A DNA stretch of 64,000 nt from Anaerocolumna cellulosilytica (GTDB lineage Bacteria > Bacillota > Clostridia > Lachnospirales > Lachnospiraceae). Positions 34,473-43,624 of this stretch are shown here, in pieces. The stretch spans positions 1,489,501-1,553,500 of the forward strand of contig NZ_AP023367.1 of NCBI RefSeq assembly GCF_014218335.1. Direction: 5' to 3'. The notes under the pieces are model-generated. The model was not told the DNA's origin and did no database searches. It saw only the letters and a program-made list of their open reading frames with translations. Every line of letters starts with the position of its first letter. Position 1 is the stretch's first letter. The translations under genes were made by a program, and so were the position numbers.

Positions 34473-36818
34473 CTACAGTTTTTTCAATTTTGCAAAGGAA
34501 GCTAACATTTTTTTTGTACCAAAATTTGAAAAATCAACGGTTACCTCATAATCTCTTCCCCCGGCATTAATATTAGTAACAATACCGGTACCAAATTTGA
34601 TATGGGATACCGTATCACCGATTCCATAGTCGACGCTGCCCAGATTACTGCCGCCAAACTCTTTTGGAGTGGAAGCAGCATATGGTTTTTGAAAAATGTT
34701 GTCACCCAGTTTACTGTTATACGCAGCTTGCTGGCGGCTGGTTCCGGAAGTTCTACTGCCTGCTGGTGTAACCCCGGCCGGTCTTAATCGGTCATTCATA
34801 TTCGGGGACAGGCTTTGGTAAGAATTACTTTTTAAAGAATTGCTTTTAAACGGATTCTTTTCCATCGTCAGCAGAAAACGCGGTATCTCATTTACAAACC
34901 GAGAAGGGCGGTTAAACTGGGTCTCACCTCGTATCATTCTCATAGCAGCCGCACTTAAGCCCAGCTTTTTCATAGCTCTGGTAATTCCAACATAGCACAG
35001 ACGTCGTTCTTCTTCAATTTCTGTTACAGGGTCATCAGCATGAATGGACATGTAGCTTGGAAAAATACCTTCTTCCATTCCACATAGATAAACATATGGG
35101 AACTCCAGACCTTTAGCACTGTGTAAGGTCATTAATACCACCATGTTATTGTCTTCCTTGAGATTATCTATATCCGCAACTAAAGCAACTTCTTCTAAAA
35201 ACTCGCTTAAAGTGGGAGGTTCGTCCGCATTTTCTTCAAATGCAGCAATCTTACTTTTAAATTCTCCGATGATTTCCAATCTGTCTTCAGCCTCTTGCGA
35301 ATCCTGCGCTTCCAGATTACTCGTATACCCGGTAGCCTCTAAGATTTCATCCAACAAATCGGTTAAGGTATAAGAAGGATTGGTAAGATTGGATTTTAAT
35401 ACCTCAATCAAGCTGACAAAAGGTGAAATTTTAGCTGCTGTTCTTCCAAGCGTAGGAATGTACTCGGCCTGTTTTAAGGCTTCATAAAAGCTGATGCCGT
35501 TTCTGATAGCATAGTCTTCTACCTTATCAATGGTTGTCAGACCGATTCCCCTTTTAGGAATATTAATAATACGTTTGACAGCAAGGTTGTCCAAACCATT
35601 GTCTATGGTTTTTAAATAAGCCAGCAAATCTTTAACTTCTTTTCTGGAATAAAAATTAATACTACCAATTATCTTGTAGGGGATGTTTTTTAGAATTAAC
35701 TTTTCCTCAAAGATACGGGACTGGGCATTGGTACGGTACAAAACAGCAAAGTCCTGGTAATTTGCCTCACCGCTTGATATGGTATTTGCGATTTCAGAGA
35801 CAATACTATCGGCTTCCTCATAATCATGGTCAAATTGAGTAAAATATATCGGATCACCCTCTGGATTATCTGTCCATAAGGACTTGTCTTTTCTTCCTAC
35901 ATTGTTACTGATAACTTCATTGGCGGCCTGCAAAATCTTCTTTGTTGAGCGGTAATTCTGCTCCAGTTTAATAACTTTTGCATTAGGGTATTCCTTTTCA
36001 AAATTAAGAATGTTGTAGATATTAGCGCCGCGGAATTTATATATGGACTGGTCATCGTCACCAACGACACATAGGTTATGTTCTCTATAGCCGTCTTCGT
36101 TGATTCCATCTGCCAGCAGGCTGATTAACTTAAATTGAGCTGTATTCGTATCTTGATACTCATCCACCATTATATAGCGGAATCTTTGCTGATAATAGGA
36201 GAGGGCTTCTCTGCTGGTTTGGAACAGCTCAACAGTTTTATAAATTAAATCATCAAAATCCAGAGCATTGTTGGATTTTAGTCTTTTCTGATATTCTTTA
36301 TATACACCTGCCAGCTTAGTTTTGTTAAAATCCCCCACGGCTCTTAATTCATACTCTTCCGGAGATATGAGTTCATCTTTAGCTGAGGATATAATGGAAA
36401 GTAAGGCACGTTCCTTGTAGGTCTTGGTGTCAATCTGTAAATGTTTGCACACATCTTTCATAAGGGTTTTCTGGTCATCGGTATCATAAATAGTAAAGCT
36501 CCGGTCATACCCCAAAACGTCTATAAAGCGTCGTAGAATTTTAACGCAGGTGGAGTGAAACGTACTGACCCAGATATTTTCTGAACCATAACCGACTATC
36601 TTGTCAACTCGTTCCCTCATTTCACTGGCAGCTTTATTAGTAAAGGTAATCGCGAGGATATTCCAGGGGTTTACATCATGGTGTTCCATCAGGTAAGCGA
36701 TTCTATGGGTTAATACCCTTGTTTTGCCGGAACCTGCACCTGCCAGAAGCAATAAAGGACCTTTATTGTGTTCTACAGCCTCACGCTGCATGCTATTTAG
36801 TGTATCATATATACTCAT
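34473..36818 (-). CDS. pcrA: UvrD/PcrA-type DNA helicase
   Basis: 781 aa from the ATG with AGGTGG 8 bases upstream; the frame extends 27 codons further with no site. SF1A helicase motifs in order: Q-motif LNSMQREAV, motif I LAGAGSGKTRVL, Ia TFTNKAASEM, II VDEYQDTN, III VVGDDDQSIYKFRGA, IV LEQNYRS, V LMTLHSAKGLEF, VI GITRAMKKL. The C-terminal end has the PcrA Tudor-like region (GDTVSHIKFGTGIVTNI). It removes RNA polymerase and recombination intermediates and supports plasmid rolling-circle replication and repair. Confidence 0.95.
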   Translation of the reverse strand: MSIYDTLNSMQREAVEHNKGPLLLLAGAGSGKTRVLTHRIAYLMEHHDVNPWNILAITFTNKAASEMRERVDKIVGYGSENIWVSTFHSTCVKILRRFIDVLGYDRSFTIYDTDDQKTLMKDVCKHLQIDTKTYKERALLSIISSAKDELISPEEYELRAVGDFNKTKLAGVYKEYQKRLKSNNALDFDDLIYKTVELFQTSREALSYYQQRFRYIMVDEYQDTNTAQFKLISLLADGINEDGYREHNLCVVGDDDQSIYKFRGANIYNILNFEKEYPNAKVIKLEQNYRSTKKILQAANEVISNNVGRKDKSLWTDNPEGDPIYFTQFDHDYEEADSIVSEIANTISSGEANYQDFAVLYRTNAQSRIFEEKLILKNIPYKIIGSINFYSRKEVKDLLAYLKTIDNGLDNLAVKRIINIPKRGIGLTTIDKVEDYAIRNGISFYEALKQAEYIPTLGRTAAKISPFVSLIEVLKSNLTNPSYTLTDLLDEILEATGYTSNLEAQDSQEAEDRLEIIGEFKSKIAAFEENADEPPTLSEFLEEVALVADIDNLKEDNNMVVLMTLHSAKGLEFPYVYLCGMEEGIFPSYMSIHADDPVTEIEEERRLCYVGITRAMKKLGLSAAAMRMIRGETQFNRPSRFVNEIPRFLLTMEKNPFKSNSLKSNSYQSLSPNMNDRLRPAGVTPAGSRTSGTSRQQAAYNSKLGDNIFQKPYAASTPKEFGGSNLGSVDYGIGDTVSHIKFGTGIVTNINAGGRDYEVTVDFSNFGTKKMLASFAKLKKL

Positions 36819-36911
36819 GTATCTTACCACCTGACTTATGTATTTGTATTTTAAGAGGCAGTTATGGCTGTTTTTGTACCATACATACCCAATTTCCAAA
36901 CATATGTTTAA

Positions 36912-36940
36912 ATTATAACATGGATTTATAAGTGATACAA
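36912..36940 (-). promoter_or_regulatory. sigma-A type promoter of pcrA
   Basis: On the minus strand TTGTAT and TATAAT are separated by 17 bases, about 95 bases before the chosen start. Confidence 0.6.
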
Positions 36941-36967
36941 CCCGTAACTTGCCAAAACCTATGGTTG

Positions 36968-37192
36968 TTAACTGGTAATAATAATGCTGGAAGTGTTTCC
37001 TGAATCGGTGCCTTCTTCCACATCAAAACCTTTCTTTCCTTCACATTGCTGTCTTTGAATTGATATGGTGGCAAGTGAACTGGCTATTTGAGAAAGGATG
37101 ACAGCAGTTAGGTCAATCTCATCCGTAGTTCTATCTTTTGCAATTGCAATCGCCAGGGAAGTAGCGAATAATGTTAACTCTTCCGGACACAT
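36968..37192 (-). CDS. small conserved-looking protein, 74 aa
   Basis: The chosen ATG has a near-perfect AGGAGGTGA 5 bases upstream; an earlier in-frame ATG has none. MCPEELTLFATSLAIAIAKD suggests a helical N-terminus of the type seen in small clostridial DUF proteins (DUF6774-like, low certainty), followed by a second helix and a Ser/Thr-rich tail. No signal peptide. Function unknown. Confidence 0.7.
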   Translation of the reverse strand: MCPEELTLFATSLAIAIAKDRTTDEIDLTAVILSQIASSLATISIQRQQCEGKKGFDVEEGTDSGNTSSIIITS

Positions 37193-37357
37193 AAAATCAC
37201 CTCCTGTATAATATATGTCAGGTTTAAGTAAGGGTGCCAATGCTTATAAGATATAAAAGAAATATATGATTCGAGAAATAATGTATATGCAAATCAAGAA
37301 ATAAATATGTTTACATCTAGTATTAAATACTATATAATAAACTAAGAGGTGATAAAT

Positions 37358-37981
37358 GTGGACGTGAGTAGCGATGATTACTTGCAAAGTTTAATTGAGA
37401 CTATTAAAAAGTTGGATTATATTAATCCTGACGATATACCGAATATAGATTTATACATGGATCAGGTAACAACCTTTATGGATGAGCATCTGAAAGGTTC
37501 TAAGCGATACAGTGAAGATAAGCTGCTTACAAAGACCATGATAAATAATTATACAAAGAATAATTTACTGCCTTCTCCGAATAAAAAGAAGTATTCGAAA
37601 GAACATATTCTTTTGTTAATTTTCATCTATTATTTTAAGAATATATTGACGATAAGTGATATCCAGCATATATTTAATCCGTTAACAGAGAAGTACTATG
37701 GAGGCGGGAATAAAGAAATTGGCTTAGAAGCCATCTATAAGGAAGTCTTTAAATATGAAGAAGATCAGATGGATAATCTATTAAAGGATGTAATACGTAA
37801 ATTCAATAAGTCCAGAGAAACCTTTGAAGATGTTAAATCTGAGGAGGACAGAGAATTTTTGAACACTTTTTCTTTTATCTGCATGCTTTGCTTTGATGTA
37901 TATGTGAAAAAACAGATGATAGAAAAATTAGTTGATGAATCCATTCTCGATGCTAAAAAGAAAATAAAAAAAGAAAAGTAA
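37358..37981 (+). CDS. DUF1836 protein
   Basis: About 207 aa starting at GTG, which has AGAGGTGA at a good 8-base distance; a GTG three codons upstream sits on top of that site. The central region (LLTKTMINNYTKNNLLPSPN and YSKEHILLLIFIYYFKNILT) is the MerR-like winged-helix pattern of DUF1836, so it probably binds DNA. The C-terminal 70 residues are helical and charged. A strong terminator follows. Targets are unknown. Confidence 0.82.
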   Translation: MDVSSDDYLQSLIETIKKLDYINPDDIPNIDLYMDQVTTFMDEHLKGSKRYSEDKLLTKTMINNYTKNNLLPSPNKKKYSKEHILLLIFIYYFKNILTISDIQHIFNPLTEKYYGGGNKEIGLEAIYKEVFKYEEDQMDNLLKDVIRKFNKSRETFEDVKSEEDREFLNTFSFICMLCFDVYVKKQMIEKLVDESILDAKKKIKKEK

Positions 37982-37987
37982 GTAATC

Positions 37988-38019
37988 AGCCGTAGGATTT
38001 TGGTGTCCTACGGCTTTTT
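37988..38019 (+). terminator. rho-independent terminator after DUF1836 gene
   Basis: AGCCGTAGGA pairs perfectly with TCCTACGGCT, followed by TTTT. Confidence 0.93.
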
Positions 38020-38477
38020 GTGCTCCCAATAGCACCTTAAGAGCATCGTATTACACCTAATAACCAATAAATAGGTGAAATCAATGACTGCATGAACCAT
38101 AGTAGTTTTCCACAGTAAAATAATCCTCCAATAAAGAGCAGGCTGTCATACGTACAACAAGGATGATGGATCTTCATTGGAGGATTGTTAAGAATAGTGT
38201 CTCATACCTAGAAATGCAGAGGGCTGAATCAGCCCTAATTACGTTATATATAAAAGATAGGTAGTTGCGAAACAATCATTTTTAAGAGGTGAATGCAGGC
38301 AAAGAATTTCGTAATTGATTCAAGAGATACCATTTAAGGTAAGTACTATGTAATTTATGCCAAAGCATGATTAAAATAGTAATCTAGTCTTGTTAACAAG
38401 ACAGAAGCGGCTCTCTTTTGATTAGGAACTAAAAAAAGCCGGAACAAAGTTCCCTGCTCCTTTGACATATTGTTATA
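38020..38477. other. non-coding stretch with a long-armed inverted repeat
   Basis: No gene. Between about 38127 and 38192, AATAATCCTCCAATAAAGA can pair with TCTTCATTGGAGGATTGTT (two mismatches) around a 33-base loop. It could be a structured RNA or a small non-autonomous element; I found no promoter that decides. Confidence 0.45.
38431..38458 (-). terminator. rho-independent terminator of the YerC-like gene
   Basis: On the minus strand AGCAGGGAAC pairs with GTTCCGGCT (one bulge) and runs into seven T. Confidence 0.8.
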
Positions 38478-38792
38478 CTATTCTATCTCATCCTCAGTAT
38501 CTTTGATTTCTGCTATTCTTGAAAATACCATATCATATCCGTCTTTTCCATAATTTAAGGAACGGTTTACCCTGCTGATGGTAGCAGTGGATGCACCGGT
38601 TTTTTCTGCGATTTCTAAGTAAGTTTTATGATTGCGAAGCATACGTGCTACTTCAAAACGCTGAGAAAGGGATAATAATTCATTAACAGTACAAATATCT
38701 TCAAAGAAAGTATAACATTCTTCTGAATTCTTCAAACTTAATATGGCTTCAAATAAATGGTCCACAGCAGAGGTTCTTATATTTTTACTCAT
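38478..38792 (-). CDS. YerC/YecD family TrpR-related regulator
   Basis: 104 aa. The central part (CTVNELLSLSQRFEVARML) and the helix-turn-helix YLEIAEKTGASTATISRVNR are the signature of the YerC/YecD subgroup of the TrpR superfamily. These are small DNA-binding proteins; in Bacilli, YerC lies beside pcrA, and here pcrA is 1.7 kb away on the same strand. A likely role is regulation of metabolism, but the ligand is unknown. Confidence 0.9.
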   Translation of the reverse strand: MSKNIRTSAVDHLFEAILSLKNSEECYTFFEDICTVNELLSLSQRFEVARMLRNHKTYLEIAEKTGASTATISRVNRSLNYGKDGYDMVFSRIAEIKDTEDEIE

Positions 38793-38880
38793 ATTTTAAC
38801 TCCTGATTATGTGTATTATTAATTCATTTTAACACGATAAAGTTATAAAGTAAAGGGTTATTTTCAGCATTAATGAAAAT

Positions 38881-38922
38881 AAAAAAACACTCCAATATTA
38901 AAGCAGTGATATAGGAGTGTTT
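38881..38922 (-). terminator. rho-independent terminator of the FMN-binding lipoprotein gene
   Basis: On the minus strand AAACACTCC pairs with GGAGTGTTT and runs into T-rich sequence. Confidence 0.8.
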
Positions 38923-38946
38923 GGGAGTTAGTATTCTATTATAGAA

Positions 38947-39333
38947 CTACTTTAAGGCTTCTGTATCAACACCACCTTTTTTTAAGGCTTCTTCCGCTGC
39001 TTTAATAACAGCTTCACTGGTAACCGTAGCTCCTGAGATTGTATCAACAGTAAGGCTCTGCTTTGATACGATTGCTTCGGCGACTTTAGGTGCCGCCGCA
39101 CCGCCAAGCTCAGGTGTCTCTTTTGGTGCATCTACTTTAATATTGCCAATTTTACCGTCTTCCGTTAAGGCAACCTCAACGGTAACATCCCCGCCATATC
39201 CGGCAGCAGTAGCAGTATACGTTTTATTCGTATTATTACCAGTGTTGGTCTTTGCGCAGCCGCTTAAAAAAGCACTGAAAACTATAACTGTTAATAGTAC
39301 TGAAACTGTGGTTTTATTAAATAATAATTTCAT
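38947..39333 (-). CDS. FMN-binding domain lipoprotein
   Basis: 128 aa with a lipoprotein signal (FLSGC, Cys26) and one FMN-binding domain (PF04205). The TISGATVTS motif near residue 100 carries the threonine to which ApbE-type transferases attach FMN through a phosphoester. Homologous domains occur in Rnf/Nqr subunits and in extracellular flavin-based electron transfer. It is monocistronic here, so its redox partner cannot be named. Confidence 0.88.
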   Translation of the reverse strand: MKLLFNKTTVSVLLTVIVFSAFLSGCAKTNTGNNTNKTYTATAAGYGGDVTVEVALTEDGKIGNIKVDAPKETPELGGAAAPKVAEAIVSKQSLTVDTISGATVTSEAVIKAAEEALKKGGVDTEALK

Positions 39334-39583
39334 GTGTAAAACCTCCTGTATAATTAATTAACTTCTATTATTATAATCAGAAAATAATATTTCAATCATA
39401 GATTTTAAACTATCTTAAATTACAAATGAAATAGTAGTTAATTGAACACTTATTTTATGTGATGCTATTCTGTGTTTTTTTCTGCTTTCTAATTGAATCA
39501 AGGAGGTTTATTACTTGCTAATAGGAAATAAGAGTGAAAAAGATTTATTAGCAGTAACTTATTGTTAAAAATTGGATAATATA

Positions 39584-39611
39584 TTGACATCAAAAAACAG
39601 AATGTTATACT
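39584..39611 (+). promoter_or_regulatory. sigma-A type promoter of the aldo/keto reductase gene
   Basis: TTGACA and TATACT with a 16-base spacer, about 48 bases before the start. The rest of this 325-base divergent region shows nothing further. Confidence 0.6.
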
Positions 39612-39658
39612 TATCATAAATATATACCACTACAAACCAAGATTAGGAGTTATTATTT

Positions 39659-40849
39659 GTGAAAACTAGAAAAAATGTAAAGAATACGGATGAATTATCA
39701 ATACTGGGCTTTGGATGTATGCGATTTCCTACCCAGGGCGGTAACATTGATGAGCCTAGAGCAACGGCTATGCTTCATGATGCAATTAAAAAAGGTGTCA
39801 ATTACTTTGACACAGCCTATATCTATCATGCAGGAAAGAGTGAAAGCTTTTTAGGGAAAGCCTTGGCAGGCGGATTACGGGAAAAAGTTTATATTGCCAC
39901 AAAGCTGCCTCCCTACATGGTTAAAAAGCTAGAGAATGCCAAGAAAATTTTCAGAACACAATTGGAGCGTTTGCAAACCGATTATATAGATTATTACCTA
40001 TTACATATGCTGACGGACAAGCCCATGTTTGACAGGTTACAGGCTCTTGGTGTAATGAACTGGCTGGAGGAATTAAAAGAGAAAGGAACGATTAAAAATA
40101 TTGGTTTTTCCTTTCATGGCAGTAAAACAGACTTTGAGCTTATATTAAAGGCTTATCCCTGGGACTTTTGCCAGATTCAATATAATTACATGGATGAGAA
40201 TAACCAAGCAACAAAGTCCGGGCTTGAACTAGCAGGAACCATGGGAATACCTGTTATTATCATGGAGCCATTACGGGGCGGCAAGTTAGTCAATAATCTT
40301 CCGGAGGAAGTAAAGAAGACCTTTGAAGATTATAAAGAGGTTCGTTCTCCGGCAGAGTGGGCGCTGCGCTGGGTATGGAATCATCCCCAAGTTACAGTTT
40401 TACTATCGGGTATGAGTGATGAAGCTCAGGTTGCTGAAAATATTCGGATTGCCGGAGAGGTAGAGGCAGGAGCACTTGGTGTAGAGGAACTTTCAATTTT
40501 TGATAATGTTAAGAAGATTCTGTATGAGAAGACCAAAATTCCTTGTACGGCATGCGGTTATTGCATGCCATGTCCGGCAGGGGTGAATATTCCCGGTTGT
40601 TTTTCCAGTTATAATGACAAATACCTGTTATCAGATAAAATGGCACGCTTTAAGTATATGCAGACACTGGGAGCATTGTCGGTGCAGCCGGCCAATGCAT
40701 CCCAGTGTAAGGAGTGCGGCAAATGTGAAGCGCACTGTCCGCAGAATATTCAGATAAGAGTTCAGCTAAGACAGATATCAAAGGAAATGGAAGGTATTTT
40801 CTATAAACCTCTGGTGGGACTTGTTAGAAAGTTTTTAAGAATTAAGTAA
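39659..40849 (+). CDS. aldo/keto reductase with C-terminal ferredoxin domain
   Basis: 396 aa, GTG start with AGGAG about 10 bases upstream. Residues 1-275 are an aldo/keto reductase TIM barrel: GFGCMRFPT, then NYFDTAYIYHAGKSE with the catalytic Asp and Tyr, and the lysine in YIATKLP. The end has two cysteine groups, CTACGYCMPCPAGVNIPGC and CKECGKCEAHCPQ, for 4Fe-4S clusters. This is the clostridial group that couples NAD(P)H and ferredoxin-like electron transfer. Its stop codon overlaps the end of the convergent ABC permease gene by 8 bases. Confidence 0.92.
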   Translation: MKTRKNVKNTDELSILGFGCMRFPTQGGNIDEPRATAMLHDAIKKGVNYFDTAYIYHAGKSESFLGKALAGGLREKVYIATKLPPYMVKKLENAKKIFRTQLERLQTDYIDYYLLHMLTDKPMFDRLQALGVMNWLEELKEKGTIKNIGFSFHGSKTDFELILKAYPWDFCQIQYNYMDENNQATKSGLELAGTMGIPVIIMEPLRGGKLVNNLPEEVKKTFEDYKEVRSPAEWALRWVWNHPQVTVLLSGMSDEAQVAENIRIAGEVEAGALGVEELSIFDNVKKILYEKTKIPCTACGYCMPCPAGVNIPGCFSSYNDKYLLSDKMARFKYMQTLGALSVQPANASQCKECGKCEAHCPQNIQIRVQLRQISKEMEGIFYKPLVGLVRKFLRIK

Positions 40850-41867
40850 ATGATTTTTTGTTATAGTTTGTGCAGGTAATTGCCAAGAAAAGGAATAATA
40901 CAATAAATATAGTTAAAATCAGTAGAGAATAATTGTTAAACAGTCCGGAGGCTCCTTGCTCAACATTGGTGACGGATTCAAGAAACCAGCGGATTGGGCT
41001 GACAATACTAATATGCTGTAGTAAATCAGGCATCTGCTGATAAGAAATGAAGGTACCTCCAGTCAGAGAGAACAGTAACACAATTCCGCTGGAACTTTGA
41101 TTGGCATACATATCATTTTTAAATAAAGAAGCAATCCAAGTGGCAAAGGATGCCGCAAGTCCTGACAGCCAGATACCTAAGAGCAACAGGAGGTTGTAGG
41201 AAATTCCAAGATTAGGTATCAGAAGTTTGGCAAGGGTGATTCCAAGAAAAAACTGTAGGTACGTAATTAAAAAGTTATAGAGCATATTGCCTAAAAGATA
41301 GCTAAAAGTATGTCCAGAGGAGTACAAGTATCTTAAGAAGGTGCCTGAAATTTTATCTTTTAGAAATAGAGTGGCACTTAAGGTTGAAGTAATCATTAGA
41401 AACGTAAGTAAAAAAGCAAGTATTTTTGATACAGGTGACACCTTGATGTTGTCTAAATCAAATGAAACTGTGGCAGTGTCCATGTTGAGGGAGGCATCTA
41501 CAAGAATTTCAATACGATTGATGACTTCTTTGTTCCTGACAGAGTGTAATAGATAGCTCCCATCTGGTCGAAACTCCACAATAGCAGTAAAGTTACCGGT
41601 TCGAATATCTGATTGGAGGGTTTCTGACCCGGTTAGCGCTGCGCTTATTCCTTCCAGGTTATTACAAACAGATAAAAGGGTATTGCTTTTGTTTGTCTGA
41701 TCGTTAGACAGTATGCCAACCCGATAGCTAGGAGTACTTATTTTACCGGATATAAAACCTAGCAGGACAACTAAAACAGGAAGGAGCAGAGATATAACGA
41801 AAGTGGATTTTTTATGTATATTCCTTTTATAGTGCATAATAAAAACAGTTAACCAGACAGGTTTCAT
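40842..41867 (-). CDS. ABC-2 type permease, subunit 2
   Basis: 341 aa: one N-terminal helix (VISLLLPVLVVLLGFISG), an extracytoplasmic segment of about 130 residues, and five C-terminal helices. The pattern is that of ABC-2 permeases of drug or lantibiotic export. It overlaps the upstream permease gene by 4 bases and its 3' end overlaps the convergent reductase gene by 8 bases, so no terminator separates them. Confidence 0.87.
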   Translation of the reverse strand: MKPVWLTVFIMHYKRNIHKKSTFVISLLLPVLVVLLGFISGKISTPSYRVGILSNDQTNKSNTLLSVCNNLEGISAALTGSETLQSDIRTGNFTAIVEFRPDGSYLLHSVRNKEVINRIEILVDASLNMDTATVSFDLDNIKVSPVSKILAFLLTFLMITSTLSATLFLKDKISGTFLRYLYSSGHTFSYLLGNMLYNFLITYLQFFLGITLAKLLIPNLGISYNLLLLLGIWLSGLAASFATWIASLFKNDMYANQSSSGIVLLFSLTGGTFISYQQMPDLLQHISIVSPIRWFLESVTNVEQGASGLFNNYSLLILTIFIVLFLFLAITCTNYNKKSFT

Positions 41868-42622
41868 AGAATAGCCTCCTTTTTAAAGTGCTTTATGGTT
41901 AGGAAAAGTAACAGTATGCTTAAAAGTGTAAAAATAAACACCAACAGAGTAAGCAGAGTATGCTGGTTATCATAGACTGCTTCAAAGATACTCCGGTTAA
42001 TATAGGTCATAGGTGAGAGTTTGCGTAGAGTTGTTAAAGTGAGAGTATCAGAGGCTATCGGGAAAAAAGAACCGCCTGTTAATCCCCCTAGCATAATAGG
42101 AAGATTTAAAAAGTTCTTCAATACTTCCATTTTGTGAAAAGCATATCCCAAATTCAGTCCGATACCAGTTACGACAGCAGCTTCCAGAGTTAATAACACT
42201 GCACAGGGGATAAAACTCCTGGCTATAGGTAACTGGTATAATAAAACATTAAGTCCCAGTGTTATAATATTACAAAGGGCTAAAATGATAAAAGAGGATA
42301 GAAATTTCGCTAAAACCAGTGCGGCATTGCTTGTGGGAGCTGTCAGTAAACGGCAGGAGGTATTTGAAAGTTTATCCTCTTTCGCTACATAGGCAACGGT
42401 GATAATGCCCATTAAGGCACAAAATGGTATTATAACCAACGTATAATATTGGTAAGAAGTAAATTCCTTGCTGTAGGATTTTTGGGTCAGGTAGCCTAAG
42501 AGAAGAATTATAATAGTAGGAAATAGTATGTTATAAAAGAGAATAAAAGAATCTTTGCTTCTTTTACGTAATCCCAATAAAAAAAGTGGTAAAAAAGTAT
42601 TCATAACTAAACTCCTTTTCAT
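41864..42622 (-). CDS. ABC-2 type permease, subunit 1
   Basis: 252 aa with six predicted membrane helices and no large extracytoplasmic region. It lies between the ATPase gene (108 bases upstream) and the second permease (4-base overlap). The two permeases with the ATPase probably form a multidrug-type efflux pump under PadR control. Confidence 0.87.
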   Translation of the reverse strand: MKRSLVMNTFLPLFLLGLRKRSKDSFILFYNILFPTIIILLLGYLTQKSYSKEFTSYQYYTLVIIPFCALMGIITVAYVAKEDKLSNTSCRLLTAPTSNAALVLAKFLSSFIILALCNIITLGLNVLLYQLPIARSFIPCAVLLTLEAAVVTGIGLNLGYAFHKMEVLKNFLNLPIMLGGLTGGSFFPIASDTLTLTTLRKLSPMTYINRSIFEAVYDNQHTLLTLLVFIFTLLSILLLFLTIKHFKKEAIL

Positions 42623-42730
42623 GCATTTTATTCAAGTTAGTCAATTGCCAAACGCTATTTTTTTAAAGACAGTTTTACAATAGACTATTTTTTACAACTA
42701 AAAAACACTAAGGGTTGATATATCTAGCAT

Positions 42731-43486
42731 TCATTCATTTGTATCCCGTAAAGCAGTTCCTGTTAGTTTCAAAAATATATCCTCAAGAGAGCCGGTTCCG
42801 AGGGCTTTATGTTTTATTTTGTAATCAGCCTTATTGGTATCTTCTAATATAATCCCTTCATCCATTAAAAGGATCCGGTTACATAGGGCTTCAATTTCTT
42901 CCATATAATGAGAAATGTATATAACAGTAGTGCCTCTTTGATTTAAGGTTCTTACAGTATCAAGTATATGATTTCTGGACTGGGGATCAATTCCTACAGT
43001 AGGTTCATCCATAATTAACAGTTCCGGGTGGTGGGCAATGGCACAGGCAATATTCAATCTGCGCTTCATACCCCCAGAAAAGGTAGTGGGAAAATCCCCT
43101 CTTCTATCCCAAAGTCCTACAAAATTCAAAGCTTCTTTAACCTGCTGTTTTAGTTCTTTTCTTTTAAAACCATAAAGGGAGCAAAAGAAGGATACATTGT
43201 CATAAGCAGTCAAATCCTCGTAAAAGGCCAAATCCTGAGGGACGATACCCAAAGAACGTTTGTAAACTTTCAAATTATTGTGTATGTCTTCCTTTCGGTA
43301 ATATATTTGACCGGTATCAGGAGGGAAAAGAGCTGTTAACAGTTTGATGGTAGTGCTTTTGCCGGCGCCATTTGGACCAATAAAGCCTATAATATCCTTT
43401 TCAAAAACCTGAAAGGAAATATTGTCTACAACCTCCTTTCCTTGATATGATTTTTTTAAATTTGTCACTTCTAATGTAGTTTCCAT
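42731..43486 (-). CDS. ABC transporter ATP-binding protein (ABC-2 efflux)
   Basis: 251 aa: Walker A GPNGAGKST (about 36-44), Q-loop VPQDLAFY, signature FSGGMKRRLNIA (about 133-144), Walker B LLIMDEPTVGID, H-loop ISHYMEE. It belongs to the DrrA/CcmA group that serves ABC-2 permeases. AAGGAGGATC precedes the ATG. A perfect 18-bp palindrome related to the one in the PadR promoter lies about 35 bases upstream, so it is probably repressed by that protein. Confidence 0.93.
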   Translation of the reverse strand: METTLEVTNLKKSYQGKEVVDNISFQVFEKDIIGFIGPNGAGKSTTIKLLTALFPPDTGQIYYRKEDIHNNLKVYKRSLGIVPQDLAFYEDLTAYDNVSFFCSLYGFKRKELKQQVKEALNFVGLWDRRGDFPTTFSGGMKRRLNIACAIAHHPELLIMDEPTVGIDPQSRNHILDTVRTLNQRGTTVIYISHYMEEIEALCNRILLMDEGIILEDTNKADYKIKHKALGTGSLEDIFLKLTGTALRDTNE

Positions 43487-43519
43487 AGATCCTCCTTAAA
43501 ATATAATGTATAACGTTGC

Positions 43520-43537
43520 ATATCCAATATTGGATAT
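43520..43537. promoter_or_regulatory. PadR operator upstream of the ABC efflux genes
   Basis: Perfect palindrome ATATCCAATATTGGATAT. The same core, ATAACCAATGTTGGATAC, occupies the spacer of the PadR gene promoter. Confidence 0.8.
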
Positions 43538-43624
43538 ATGTGCCTTTAAAAGGCTTTTACCAATAGGATAAGAAGAGAAGTGATTCATCTATTCTAATGT
43601 TTATTGTGTAATAGCCATTATAAT

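Noticed and set aside
38127-38192. Long hairpin as a small RNA gene
   Set aside because: No promoter or terminator frames it; kept only as a note in the intergenic entry.
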